Shown here piece by piece: positions 23,415 to 37,400 of a stretch of 64,000 nucleotides of DNA. The stretch's first letter is position 1; each line of letters begins with the position of its first letter. A program made the position numbers and the translations under genes. The notes under the pieces are model-generated. The model was not told the origin of the DNA and did not search any database. It worked only from the letters and a program-made list of their open reading frames with translations. This DNA comes from Nissolia schottii (taxonomy: Eukaryota; Streptophyta; Magnoliopsida; Fabales; Fabaceae): the NCBI GenBank assembly GCA_003254905.1, contig QANU01104693.1, positions 310,001-374,000 on the forward strand, in the 5' to 3' direction.

Positions 23415-26400
23415 ATGGGGTTTTCTATAGCTATTGGAAAAGAAGAAGCACAACAACAACAACAGAGAGAGCAAGAGGCTTCAGTATTTTCCTCTCTTCA
23501 GATCATGGCTTCCAATAATAACAGTGTTGTTAAGAGCACCACAACAACAACCACCACCACTCAGCTTGAACCACTCCTACACCACCACCATCTCCACCAA
23601 CAACCACAGCGTCATCATCATCATCATCAAATACAAGACCATCAAATTTCCTTCGGGATGATGCCATCTTCTTCATCATCTATCCCCGGAAACTACCTGT
23701 GAGAGTCTACTTTCCGCAAAGCTATATTTATTTTCACTATTAATTATTATTATTATTATTATTTGGTTTTGTTGTGCTTTCACTGTCTCTAATTCGAATA
23801 TGCATGTTGTTTTGTTTTTTTTTTTTATTATTTAACTTTTGGTATGAACACACAGAGGGAAAGATTCTTCCGGGGCTTATGATTTGGGGGAATTGGATCA
23901 AGCCTTTTTTATGTACCTTGATGGACAGGCACAGGCAGCTGACCCCTCCACTGTCCATGACCAAAGACGTGAGCTTAATCTCTCTGTTAATTTCTCACTC
24001 TAACACGCTTAAAATAAAAATTAAAACAGAAAAATTAATAAAATATAACAAATTCTATTTTTGCTTTCCAAACAGTCTTCTTCTTCTTTAAAAAAAACAA
24101 AACAAAACAAAAAGAGGAAAGACTATCTGTCATGTTTTTTCATTTTCTGTGTGTGTGGAGGGGGGGATCAGTGAGGGGATAGGATATGGGGTTGGGGTTG
24201 TTTCTGAGTCACAGTAAAAGCATGTTGCAGCAGATACCATATCATATCTGCCGTAATAGTACTTTTTTCTTTGACCGGATCCTTCAAACTCAATTACTCA
24301 ACTGTTACAGAAAGCAAAAATTAAAAAAAATAAAAAATAAAATGGAATAGAGACATTTCCAGTTCTCAAAACAAAAAAACAATTAGTCCGTTCTCTCTCT
24401 TTCTCTCACTCTTATTTTTTTCTGGTTTGATCTTATTCAGTTGTTTGTTTTATTGCTTGGTTTTTGAGATCATGACATGTAACAAACCCCGGGTGTCAAG
24501 ATCCCCTTGCGAATTCCCACATGTACTGAAAAATATGCATAGGGCACGGCATGGGTGCTTTGCTTTCTCCACTTTTCACCTTTTTATTTTCCCTTTTCAA
24601 ATATGGCAAATTAATAGAGCTACGAATGCATAACAATAATCCACACACCTCTGTTGCTTCTCTTCTGTCATCATTTTGTCCCCTGAAGAACACATCAATC
24701 CTCTAATCTTTCATTTGTTACTATATTTGATATTTGATATTGTATTTGATTGATTGGTATTTTTTTTCGCGTGTGTTATATATATGGGTCTCAGCAGAGA
24801 ACTCATCATCATCAGGAATGAGGCCACCAACTCTCAACATTTTCCCATCTCAGCCTATGCACGTAGAGCCCCCACCATCCAATTCCAAGGTATAAAATAT
24901 TACATTATATGCATAAAATTAATTAATTAACTAACTAATTCCACTGTCAATTGTATGAGATACTACTACTATATAGTACGGTCTTCTTGACCATTCTATT
25001 TGCTAGTGGTTAATTAGCATTTAATTAATATATAGCCTTTTATTTTTGTTTGTATTTGGTATTTATAGGCAACGATGGAGTTAGGTTCTCAAGAAACCAA
25101 TGGTTCCAAGAGACAATCAGAGCCGTCGATGGAATTGGCCAACCCACGAAATAATGCCGCCTCTGCTCCTGCACCTCCCAAAGCTGCTGCTGCTGTTAAG
25201 GTATACGTACAGATGTATATTCATATGTACATAAAAAACATACAAAATTAAAGTATAAACTCAGTCATAATTTATAATTTTTTACAAATATGTATAACGA
25301 ACGAGAGAATCGGATTTGAATTGAAGCCAAGTTATGTTTTATTTTTTTCAATTAATTTTCATCTCACTAATTAATCACCTACTCACTGTTGATGTGGTAT
25401 AGCAGCGAGAGGGTAACCGCAAGGGTGCAACGTCAAGTTCTGAACATGAAGGACCCAAAACACCAGATCCTAAGGTGAATTATCAATATTCACTCATTTT
25501 AATTAATTAATTGATTTAATTTGATTTCTTTATCCGAGTGATAACAATTAATGCTGAGTATTTGCTTTTGAAACGTTATGCACAGACACTCAGAAGACTT
25601 GCTCAGAATAGAGAGGCAGCAAGGAAAAGCAGGCTGAGGAAAAAGGTGCAGTGAATTCCCCTGGAAAGATAAATTTCATCTCTAATTGCTTTGCACATTT
25701 TTGGCAAGATTTGTCAAAAGCCCCTCCTTTATTTGTCTATTTATTTATAATACATCAATCAGTTTGTGTTCTCTCTCTTCCTCTCTTTCTTTTTCTCTTT
25801 TCTCTCCCAGGCGTATGTTCAGCAGCTAGAGTCCAGTAGGATTAAGCTGAATCAGCTGGAACAAGAGTTACAGCGTGCTAGATCTCAAGTAAGGAAGCAA
25901 CCTCTTCTTTTGGCATACATCCACCACTTACTTGCTTATTGGTGTAATACAATAGAATATTATGGGCATCACAGTTGGTTTTTGCCTTGCAATTTCAAAC
26001 ACAGTATAACACTTACAAGTAATACGTGTTTCTATTTTAGGGCATATTCATGGGTGGAAGTGCACTTTTGGGAGGTGAACAAGGCCTTACTGCTGCCATG
26101 AGCACCGTTAGCTCAGGTTTCTCTTCCTGCACTCTAAACAATTATTATTATTATTATTATTATTATTATTTTAATAATAGAGGGTAACTTCCTTTATTAA
26201 AAAAACTTAGTAAATGTTGAATATGGTTCCTATGCATGCTTTATTTAATTTAATTTGACCGCCCAATACTATTTTTTATGAACTTGCGAGTTACAACTTT
26301 GACCCACTCCACCTAGTGGGGGATATGACGTATATAATTGTTGTTGGTGCTGATGAGTTACAATTTTGACCTTATTAAGCATATATTTTATTGTTAATTC

Positions 26401-29400
26401 TTCGTTGTTATGTTAAGTCCTACCCCTCATTTATCATATCGACATTTGTGGTTTTAATGATTAATGCATAATGATATAATCATGATGACTAAGAATTAAA
26501 TGAGGATAAAAAAAGAAGAAAAAAAATTACTGAAATTTTATTTGTCAATAAATAAAATGTGAGTCAAATAAGTAACATTACACAAATTAACTCATGATAC
26601 AATCAAAATTGTGGATCGATCTATATTTTCAGAGGCCGCAATGTTTGATGTGGAATATGCGAGGTGGTTAGAGGAGCACCACAGGCTAGTGAGCGAGCTG
26701 AGAGCAGCAGTGCAAGAGCACCTCCACGAGAACGAGCTGAGGATGTTCGTGGACAATTGCTTGGCACACTATGACCAAGTTGTTAATCTCAAGAGCTTAG
26801 TGGCAAAAGCAGACGTATTCCATATTGTTTTTGGAATGTGGAAGACCCCAGCTGAACGTTGCTTCATGTGGATCGGTGGCTTCAGGCCATCTGAACTCAT
26901 TAAGGTACAACTATACAATTCACTACTACATCTGTTTCGATAATAACGGCCACTTTGAATTTTTCTTTTTTCTTTTTTTTTTTTTACATTTTTAAATTTA
27001 GATATAATGTATCTATTGATTTAATAACCCAATCTAGCTTAGAAATGCTATCTATCTATATGTCCCAATCAACATTTTGTGACAACTAAATGACAAATCA
27101 ACAATAAAACATAAAAGATGTAAGTGAAGGATTAGGACGAGAGATTATTATTGATCAGCCTTACAATTTCTCACGCTTTAAGAGAAATTCCTTCATTAGC
27201 TTTTTTTTTTTTTGGGTAAAATAATGCCTTTCTATTTTTGTTTTGTTGATTCAAAATTAAAAATAGGTTCTCGGGGTACTTATTTTACTGTAATTGTGTT
27301 GAATGCTGAAGATGGGGAGGGAAAACTGGGGTGCTTTATGTACGTAGTTATTGATAAGTTGATTATTATGTATATAAATGCATTGACTCAAAGCTTTGTC
27401 GGTGGGGTTGCCAAAGAAAATCTTGAGGGGCAATGAATTTTAATGTCATCAATGAATTAAAAGGGATCATGGAGGGTTTCCGGTAATGGGTAGAGTTAGG
27501 CTTCATTCCCATAAAGCCATACCTTTCACTTCCAATTTCTGGTTGGAATCAAAGATGGCCTAAGAAAACTATATGTGAAAGAGAAAGAAAGTGGCACGGG
27601 TCTCTATCTCTCAATATTGTTGTCTTATTTTCTCTCTGTTGTTTGATGGGAATAAAGTTCCTTCTTCCATACCCACACTCTTCAATTGTACTCTAGTTAA
27701 TCAATAAACAACCTCTCAATGACCCTAAATTTGTGTAATACACATATGTACAAGAAGAACCTAATTCCGAGCTAGCCCATGTCCTAAGCATCATATGCAT
27801 AATTTCATTTCTTTCTCCGGGTTGAAATATATTAATTATTTTATGATTCTAAAATGTCATATATTTCGGACAACATAATTAATGAATGACATTTTAGTCT
27901 CTATTTTAGGATGTTCCAATAATTATAGTTAAAATATCATTTATTATATAATCCAAAGTATATTTAATATGCCGCATCATAATTACATTTTTTTTAAATG
28001 ATATATAACTTTCTGATGAATATGCATTTTAAACATGATATGCATAATTTCTTTCTCCTAGTTGAAATATACTAGCTTTTTTATGATCTTCGAACATCAA
28101 AATGAATATATTTCAATAACACTATTAATGAATATATCTTAGTCTTTATTTTAGAAAGAATCCTTATTTGTATATGATATATCATTTATTGCATTATTTA
28201 AAATATATTTAACATAACGGTTTAGGACAATACAAAAATTTCTTGTAAAAATATATATAATTTTTTTTATGAATATGTGCTTTAATTAATCAGATTATTA
28301 TGGGACAAATTGAGCCTCTTACGGAGCAACAAATACTGGGGATTTGTGGGTTGCAACAATCTACACATGAGACAGAGGAGGCTCTCTCCCAAGGGCTTGA
28401 AGCTCTGAACCAATCAATCTCAGACACAATAGCATCAGACTCTTTGACCACTCCTCCCAATATGGTTAACTACATGGGACAGATGGCCGTAGCCATGAGC
28501 AAGCTCTCTACTATTGAAGGTTTCGTGAGACAGGTACGTTTCATGATTAATTTGCCTTATTTGACTAATTAAACACATTCTTCTACTAGCATTAATTAAT
28601 ACAAGGGCATATACGTTACCCCTTCTTTTCACTTTTATATGTCACGTTTCATCTAAAATTTTGTCTAAAATTAATTGTCATTTGATTAAATTAGAGAAGT
28701 ATTAATTATTATATTTTTAACTATGTCCCTATTTATTATGAATTTTCTACTATTGTATTAATTGTATTGTAATTTTTGTAAAGATAATTTAGTCTAAACA
28801 CTTGATTTTTTTTTTAAATATGTGCAAGTTAATTATTTTTTTTTAATTTTTGTACATTTGTTAAAAGTAAAATATAAAAGAGGACGAAGAGACTTCCTTC
28901 GATGCAAATAATTTGTTTTTGGTCAAAACAATTTTCTTCAAAATATACATGTCACTCTCATTTTTTTTTTATGCAAAATTTATTATTAAACTTTTAATTA
29001 TATCACTCCCTTGCAAATCTTGCATAAGTAGTATTAATACAATATATTGGCAAAAAAAAATTAATACAATATAAGTAATAAGAGGTTAAAATTGAATAAA
29101 GTTAATTTGCCAAAATTATTTCATAAATTACTTTAAATTTTAGTTTATTAAAACTCTTGTATTTTATTAAAGTGATAAATAATTTGAACCAATATATATA
29201 TATATATAATTAATTTTGAGGTAATTTAATCATGTTGTTAAACTGATAAATTGGCTCCCACACCTACTCTTTAAAAAATTTTACACATAATAATATGTAA
29301 TTGATTGACAATGAAACTCTTTTTGAAACTATATAAAATTAATCTCACATATCAAATATAAAAATAGTGTTTATTAATGCACAATTTGCGGTAATGATTT

Positions 29401-32400
29401 GAGCAAGAGGTTTTGTGACCGTGTGATGTTGGTTAAGCTAGTTTAGTGGTCCCCACTTGACATTACCAATAATTTTCCATAACTGATCTCGTGGCGGGGT
29501 CAGGTAGGAACAAGAGAATCTGTTCCTCTTCGATTGGGTAGGGAGACCTACTCCAACCCCTCCCCCCTCATGGAACTACCTCCTCTTACATTACATGCAC
29601 GTCTCACTCATGAAGTGGTTACATGGAATCTATATACAAACATAGATTATATAAATAAATACATAAATAAAAATTAGCCTCTCATAATTTGATAAATATT
29701 GGGTGGGTGGGGATGGGGGGGGGGGTTTTGGCAACGTTGATTTTTCTCGAAAACGACTTCTTGTTCATTTCATTTTCAGGTGCGTTTGGTACATGTACTT
29801 GAATAAATTAACAATATATACAGACACTGAGAAAGAAAATTAATGATATAAATAAGCGCAATCGTATTGAAGTCAAATATGTATTAATGTATAGATTTGT
29901 AGATTAGCATGAAATGAGTAGGAAAACTATTTACCTTTTTTAGTCCTTGTTAAGATTAAACACTAAGAATTATATATTTATCACAATTGGATAAAGTTCA
30001 CTACTCATAGTAGAAATGAATTTTAAAGGTACCGTACAAGCTGCACAGGCTTGAACGTACTATATATCCTATATGTTTGTGCTGTGAATAGGTTTATCTC
30101 GTTTCATTCATGTCTTCGGACATAAGGGACATTATTCATATCTTAAGATAGAATGTATAGAAAAAGTTGGATAGTATTTTTTCAAAAATATAAAAATTAG
30201 CCTAAAATTTAATTTTGAGATTAGTGTATAGTGTCTCTTCACAATTATTATCTTTAAAATTTTCAATAATTTTAAATTTTATGACTTTATTCTTTTTTTT
30301 TAAACATGTTTTTCTTCTTAATATTTTGATCCCCTCTACTAGGATAGGAATCAAAACGCTATCCATATAAATATTAATTGATCATTTCATATTTCATCTT
30401 GCATAAAATACCTGGTAATTACTTACTAATCTAATATGTGTGCCATGGATCATACACATGTGACTCGTGAGACTATGGCATATCAGTGCCGCTCATTGAT
30501 ATATAATCCTCATCCAAAGATACCACTTGAACCCCATATCTGTCTGATGTCACGGTCGTAACCGTTTAACTTGAAGACACCACATAATACCCTTCACAAT
30601 AACCTACTTTTTGACTATTTCTTTCAATAATCATTAACACGCATATTTTTAAGACATATATAGGGCAAAAGTAAAAGTGATATTATACTTTGGATTTGCT
30701 AATCTTTGGTTAGACGTACTCTTCTAATTTTTATTAATATATTTATATTAATTAATGGGTTTTCAGTTTTCCCTAGTTGAATTTGTTGAAATATTAAAAA
30801 TATATTTTTTAAAAGTTGTCGAATACCATGATTTTGTTTAATCTACCAAAGTTGACAATCTATAAGTGAGAACACCTTCGATCCAAATGCTCCATATCCC
30901 ATGTTCAAATTTTCCTTATAAGTAAAACACATCCAAGAAAAAATGGAAAAAAAATGGAAATAGGTTGATTGTAGCGCTAAGATGTCCTAAATTTCTCTGT
31001 GAAGTTCATGGCAACTAGGCTGGTTCACCAACTATGCTTATTTCTATGGGTGAATAATTGAACTTAATTACGAGTCATGAAGAATACAACCTCTTTTGGC
31101 TTTGTTCTATGTAACCAATAAAAAGAATAAGCAAAAGGAGAGGAATACTTAGGCAGCCAAGATTATCTTATCACAACCAACTTTTTTCCTTTAATCAATC
31201 TGTAAGCTCGTCTCATCTGAATTTGTCTTGTAGTATTTTTTTAAATAAGACTATTTATTTTTATTTTTTTGGTCTCCTCTTGCTCTTCGAAGTCTTACCC
31301 ATTAATTAACACGTTTTGATTAAGAAAAAAATTCTCTATACGAAAAAGGTTCTAAATCATTCTTTATGCATATAATCTTTTGTAAAGAAGTCTGCATCTT
31401 GTGATCTATCGTTTCTTAGGATGATCCACTAACGGAGTTATCACTCCGACTAACATTGTTTGATTTGATTAGACTAACATTGTTTGATTTGATTAGATTA
31501 TTATTTGACAAATGGCGGGCTAGACAACTTGTAAAAAGTTCTTTGCAAAAAACTGCACGTATGAAAACTAATTTAAAAGCTATTTTGATATGATGACTAA
31601 ATTCAAAAATCGATGCCAGGTACATGGAGCAAACTTGTAAGTTGTATCCAAGCCAAAAAAAATAAATTCTCTTAAGTCTTAGTTATCTCTTTCTTAGTTA
31701 TCTTTTTCTTAGATGGAATTGATTATTTTCTTTTTGGTTAATCAATCGTATACAATAAGGTTCAGGAACAAAATAAAAAAATTAGTAAAACATAAGATTT
31801 CTAACAACAAAGTTGTCTTAAAATTCCTCCTCTGACGGTCCAAGGTTTACTATGTTCATCATTATTGTTGCTGCCATTTTGGATTCAGAAACCCAAATGG
31901 CCGGAGAGGTTGTCACCTTGTTGAAGATTAATGATCAACCTCTTTGAAGACGTTTTCATCTAGCTACTGTCTGCTAAAGAGGACCCAATCCGTTCTTTTA
32001 TGTGTTAAAATTTCTTTTCATGTGTATTTTTATATTACAATTTTGTTACTTGAACTGTTGAACATGTGAAAGGTCTTTTCCTTTATATTAACTTGTTCCA
32101 AAATTTGACTAGTGAAGCCTCATCCTAATCATCAATAAGTCCGTGAGGGTATGTAAGTTGCAGCAGTCTGGTTTCATGTTTCAAAGTTGGACAGAGAAAA
32201 GAAAACGTTGAATGTTTCCAGTTTCCCCTCCAACCTTCTAACATCTTTTGTCTGTTCATTTGCTTCTAAAGTCCAGTTGAATACATAGACCGCGTTTGGT
32301 TTAATTAGTGTCGTGGAACAGAAAGGACAAAAATTAGAACAATAGGCATATTTTTCCTTTTTCTTTTTTTTGGTTAAAATTAGATTGAAAATTGTCCCTT

Positions 32401-32618
32401 TAAAAGTACTTAAATTAGCTTATTGCAAAAGATTGAAAAGTGATGACATTTTGTTTGAAAACATACAGGCAGATAATCTGAGGCACCAGACCCTCCACCG
32501 TCTGCATCAGCTGCTAACAACCCGCCAATCCGCAAGGAGTTTGCTGGCCATGTCCGAGTACTTCCATCGCCTGCGAGCCCTGAGTTCTCTGTGGATTTCG
32601 CGCCCTCGCCAAGAATAG
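23415..32618 (+). CDS. TGA-type (clade D) bZIP transcription factor, TGA9/TGA10-like
   Basis: Eleven exons: 23415-23698, 23856-23968, 24798-24889, 25069-25200, 25403-25474, 25586-25645, 25811-25888, 26041-26116, 26633-26904, 28294-28533, 32469-32618. All introns are GT-AG and the frame closes with TAG: 522 aa, or 492 from the in-frame ATG at 23505. The N terminus is rich in Gln, Thr and His. The basic region at about 232-251 holds NREAARKSR, with the zipper at 252-277 (AYVQQLESSRIKLNQLEQEL). A DOG1/TGA domain runs from about 303 (FDVEYARWLEEHHRL, FGMWKTPAERCFMWIGGFRP) to the C terminus (LLTTRQSARSLL, RLRALSSLW). The family binds TGACG motifs as dimers in the nucleus; TGA9/TGA10 act in anther development with glutaredoxins in Arabidopsis. 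RPPTLNIFPSQPM before the bZIP suggests TGA10. Intron 10 is 3.9 kb. Confidence 0.95.
26141..26171. repeat. (ATT)n microsatellite in TGA intron 8
   Basis: About ten ATT units occur in the intron shortly after the exon ending at 26116. A similar ATT run lies at 23744-23762 in intron 1. Confidence 0.85.
28534..32468 (+). other. Large last intron of the TGA gene (3.9 kb)
   Basis: This is the intron between the exon ending GTGAGACAG and the exon starting GCAGATAATCTG. It is AT-rich and holds an (AT)n run near 29195 and an 11-G run near 29716. No transposon domain, ORF of interest or RNA gene was recognised. Open frames such as 31416-31625 (minus) are not convincing. Confidence 0.7.
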
Positions 32619-33284
32619 TGATCAATTACAGTGACAGTGACAGTGACTAATTGTAGCTGCAAAGTTTCTCTCTTGAAGTATTACATTAATCAAATGTTAT
32701 ATTTTACTTTGGTGGCATCTCTTTCTTACTAGAGTAGTAGTTGATCAGTTGTACATATATTGATCGCATATTAATATACAATATGAACTAAGGGTAGAAT
32801 TGTATTTTAACAAAGGTCGTGAAAAAATTTCGCAGTCATTCTTGACAATGGAGGAAGAGTGAAACGAATAAACTGATGATAAGGAAGGAATAATGGAAAT
32901 ACAATTAAGGAAAAGAAAAAAAAAAAAAAGAAAAAGAAGAAAAAGGAGGTTTTTCTTTTATGGATTCCATACAAGTTAAACTTGGTGGGAGTAGTGATAT
33001 CTGTGTGCTCTTGTTGGGTGGACACCCAACACCCATAGAGAGTAAAGGGAGGGAAAAAAAAGTGTAAAAGAAAGTGAAAAGTGTAAAATGATGGTTGGAG
33101 AGAAAAAGTAAGGAAGTGTTGGGTGTCTAGCTTTTCTAGGTATATAAATATCATTACTCAACTTGATAGTTCATAGTAAGACAAAGTAGTTTAGCATCAG
33201 AGAGGACATAACAAAGAACGAAAGCGTAGGGTGGCCTGGAATGGCAGCATGCATAGGGGGCTGCCCAAGGAAAAAGAAGGCTAA
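32619..33284. other. Region downstream of the TGA gene
   Basis: It contains a short tandem GTGACA (32631-32648) directly after the stop, likely 3' UTR, and the MITE candidate at 33021-33127. No further gene was seen. Confidence 0.45.
33021..33127. mobile_element. Possible MITE, 107 bp, 12-bp terminal inverted repeats
   Basis: GACACCCAACAC at 33021-33032 is the exact reverse complement of GTGTTGGGTGTC at 33116-33127. The interior is A/G-rich. The left end also overlaps a local palindrome (GTTGGGTG GA CACCCAAC, 33013-33030). No target-site duplication could be matched, so the class is not assigned. Confidence 0.4.
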
Positions 33285-33795
33285 GGCGAATGCTTAATCC
33301 CCTAGCCCAGGTTGGTCATGCATGTACTTATAAAGTGATGGAATGTCAGAGGTGTGAGGGTGGGGAGAAGGATTTATCACTAAAGAAATTGCTCAGTGAT
33401 CAAATCCTTAGTGTTGAGATTGGTTTGAAACCAAACAAAGCTCTACCGCTGAACTCAAGATTCGAAAATGGTGGGGTTATTTTGATTTCCAATGAACTCA
33501 TTCTTGTGCTGTGGATGGAAGTGGGAACTTGATTTGCGCGTGGGATAAGAAGCGATTTTGTACAACCAAAATCAATACAAGAAGTCAATGGGTGTGTCTA
33601 AATGGCGAGATTAATATTGATTCCTTCAAATGCTCTGTCATTGTGTTGTATATATGCACCCAATGAGAGACAGGAAATAAGATTGCTATGGCTAAAAATC
33701 CTATCACTGAAGGCTACCCTCCAATATCCAATGCTGTTGATGGGGGATATGGACGAAGTTTTGATAACTCTCAACGAGAGTCTGCTTGAGTTTTG
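33285..33795 (+). mobile_element. LINE (L1-type) endonuclease remnant
   Basis: Three frames of an APE-like endonuclease are seen in order. WNVRG is followed at ETK-like spacing by NQTK (33338-33440), then NGGVILIS. From 33602 the frame reads CCIYAPNERQE, LLWLKILSLK and YPMLLMGDMDEVL, where L1 endonucleases have GDFNEVL. Stops and frameshifts break it. The remnant ends near 33790 where an LTR begins, so the reverse transcriptase is missing. A short open frame at 33290-33532 is part of the same decay. Confidence 0.75.
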
Positions 33796-34448
33796 TCTAT
33801 AGTTTAGGAACTGACCATTGCATTGCATTTTTATAGTTTTGTTTTCATTTTAATTAGGTAACATCATACATTTTAGGCATTTTTTAGCAATTTGTTCACT
33901 AATTTTAAGTATAAGGATATCAAGGAGAAGACATGACAAAAATGACTGCTGAATTTCTCAAAGTTCACAAAACGCTTGAGCGTCCCTTTTAGCGCTTAAG
34001 CATTTTGGGTCGCCTCTAGTGCATAAATAGTGTCTCTTTATCTAATTTTGGCTAACAACTATAAATAGAACATCAACACATACCCAAAAAATTCTCAATT
34101 CACATTTTGAAGCTTAAAAGGGTAAGAAAATCCGAGGGGAGCAAGGATTAAAGATTGAAGACCAAGAAAGAGATCCAAGGCCTCTATTCCTCATCTAATC
34201 TCCTCTGTGTATCTTTCTTCCCTTAATTTTCTCTTTAATCCATTGATTTTCTTTGTTCATCATTTGTAATTAAATCTCTTGTACTAAGGAATGATGTCGT
34301 CTTGACATAAAATTTTATTAATTTGAGGTTATTCATCTTCCTATTGTTTGTTTATGTAATTGAATCAAGTCTAATGCTTTTGAATGCGTGATCACCATTT
34401 GAATGTTCTATGCCAACCAAGTGTTTGAGAAAATGCTTGTGAGGGTTG

Positions 34449-37400
34449 TAATAGGTGGAGTTTATATTCTATTTTATTATTCTATAATTGAACATTGCAT
34501 CCTAAAAATGTGTGGTTTTAATGCTTAATTAATATGTTTTGCACATTATCCTCTTTTGTGAGAAATTGAGAAAAATGCAATTTAAGAAACTATTTTTATC
34601 TTAAAAACCGATATGTAGATTTTTTTTGTTCCTTTTTAGTTTTCTATTTTAATTGCAGAAAAAATAAATTGACAAGAGGATCAATAAAAATTTGAAGGAG
34701 ATTTGATAAGATACAAATTTTGAAGAGATTTGAAGATAAGATTTGGACCATAAAATATAAGCTTGCATTCAAATTCAAAAAGATTTGGTCAAAGATTTGC
34801 TAAGCATTTTTTAACAATGACTTTGTCACGGATTTTATGCCATGATGGAGGGTGAATCTCGATTTAACTTCAAGTACAAAGTTGTACATCTATATCTTAT
34901 CTTTAATTGAAGACTTGAATCACCTCAATCCAATATCTGTAGCCAAATTTATCGCAATTTTATCAACTATTGTGCTAAAAGTACAAGATTTTCACCCAGT
35001 TTGGGCTCATCCTCTATAAATAGATATATTTTTTTGCACTTTTTCATTTTATTTTATGTACTTTAGGTTTATGTTAGTAGTGCTTAGTTATTAGTTCTTC
35101 AAGGATTGTTGGAGCGCTAGCATTGACAACTCAAACTCCCAATTATTTGCGAAGTTCTTCCATTACTATATTCGGGTTTTGTTATTTTAAGTCTCCGTTA
35201 TTTTCCACTCTCTTCTTCTCTTTATTTATTATGAGCCTTTATCCTCCACCCACGGAGGAGTAGTTCTTTAATATCTTGCATGCAGTAACTCTAGATTAAG
35301 ATTAATTAGAGGTTCTTGTGCTTAATGTTTATTCATGATTTGTTCCGCTCCTAATTAGTAATATAGCGATCGCATGTTATTGGTTAGGGTTAATTTTAGG
35401 TTGATAGATCTTGACTATTATATGATTTATTGATTTAGGATTTGAGTACTATTTGGGGAACTAATTAGATCTAATTAGATTGTGTAATTGGGACATAATT
35501 GATATGGGTTTTAAATGTTGAGATCTTAGTTTTAATTCCTGCATTAATTAATGCTTAGGGGATTGACGATTGTAGTCTTTTAAGTGAATTGTGTATTAGT
35601 TAGAGATTTTAACTAATAAACAACATCCCTTCCTATGAATAATTAATTAGGAACCAATGATAATTAATCCTTAATATAGAAACGCCGTATGCAGGATATT
35701 GCTTTTTTTTATCATTGTTGACTTGCTTTCGTTTTGCTTTCATTTTATTTATATTCATCTACCCAAACCACCCCTTTTTAGTTTTATAAATTATTATTTG
35801 ATCGCGCACTAAAAACGTTTTGGTGTGTGTTAAATTTGGCGTCATTGATGGGGAAGCAATTTAGCCAAATTTTTTTTTTCTCTTTTTTGCTTTCTTTCTT
35901 TTTCTTTTTATCATTTTATTTTTGTTAATTCTTTATTTTCTTGATTTTGTTCTTTTCTTTATAAAAAAAGGAGTTTTTTATTATTTTTTCTGTTCTTGTC
36001 CCCAAAAAAAAAATTGGTCCCTAAAATGTATTATCATGCTCTCTAACAATTTTCCTAATTCGCAGTGGTCTAGTGTTCCTTGCTTTCAGGTAATGGAGCG
36101 GATTTTGACAATTTTCAGCAGCGGTATCACCAAAGGATGGAGGAATTGGAGAAGTTTCCTAGGGACATCATTCGGAGGGTATTGCAGACCTTGTCGTACA
36201 TGTCACCAAGTTGTCTGAACAACAATGGAAAAACTACTTGAGCCGATGTGGGGTGATAACTTTACCGTCCTACCCTTATCAACCTTACCCCGAGCCTTAC
36301 GCTCCCCTCCCTTATCCGACCGATTCATACCACTACTAACCACCACCACTTGATCTTCCATCATACCTATATGACCCATATCCACCATATTCTTACTCAC
36401 CAAAGTCTACATATTGCTAGCCCACATTAGAATCATCTTACCAACCTCCTCCTTACCAACAACAAACTCAAGACCATTCCCAAGAGGAGATGAAGATGTT
36501 GCAGGAGGTGTTGATAATGATGCAAGAATCTCAATGGTGAATTGATGCAGATTTGCAAACGTTGCAATATGAGATAAGTCAGTTAAAGACTAATGAAACC
36601 ATGGATGCATTTAGTGGGCATGAGGAGGACAGTCACCACGATAATGGGGTAGTGTGTGAAAACCCATCATTTTTCTAATACAAAGATGTTGTTTGAAGAG
36701 CCACAACTAGAGGAAGAAGTGCATAGCATTTGTGTTATTCTTGGTGTGGTCGAGATGCCGGTTGAGCTTGCTTTGCTGCCTAAATCCCCTCGTCTATTCC
36801 ATTACTTCCATTATCCCCTCGCCTAGCCTATCTATTACCGCCACTCGAGTTGTACTTTCATACACATGTTCCTCTCCTTAGACGATGTGTGTATGCTCAC
36901 CTGGAGACTGATGGCCAGTTGCGGGCCTTATGTGAAGGGCTTGGAGACTTTCTTCCTACTACTAGACCATGTATAGGGGCGGTTTAAGAAGCCTTCTAGT
37001 GGGAACATTCATTCACCCCACTTGGAGTGATTAATTACTGGACCAAGCCAAGGCGAAGTGTCAAAGCTTCAAGACATCGATAGAAGATTACAATGCTCGG
37101 CTTCCAAAAGAAACATGGCTTCCAGGGTCATAACTTGACTCACATGGTGTGGGATCCCGGTGGAGGCCACCGCAGCAAACTTTGGTGGATGTTTCTGGAC
37201 CAGTTCAAACACGATCCTCCATGAGACGACCACCGATCGTCCAACTTAAGGACGTTAAACAAAAGTGTTGGGTGGGAGACAACCCACTGTTTGTAAGTTT
37301 TTCTTCCTTTTCTTTTATTTGTTTTAATTCTTTATTTTTGTCCTTGCCCTACCTTTTCACCGAGGCTAGTGCACTTCTTTAAAGTGTAGGGTGGGAAAAT

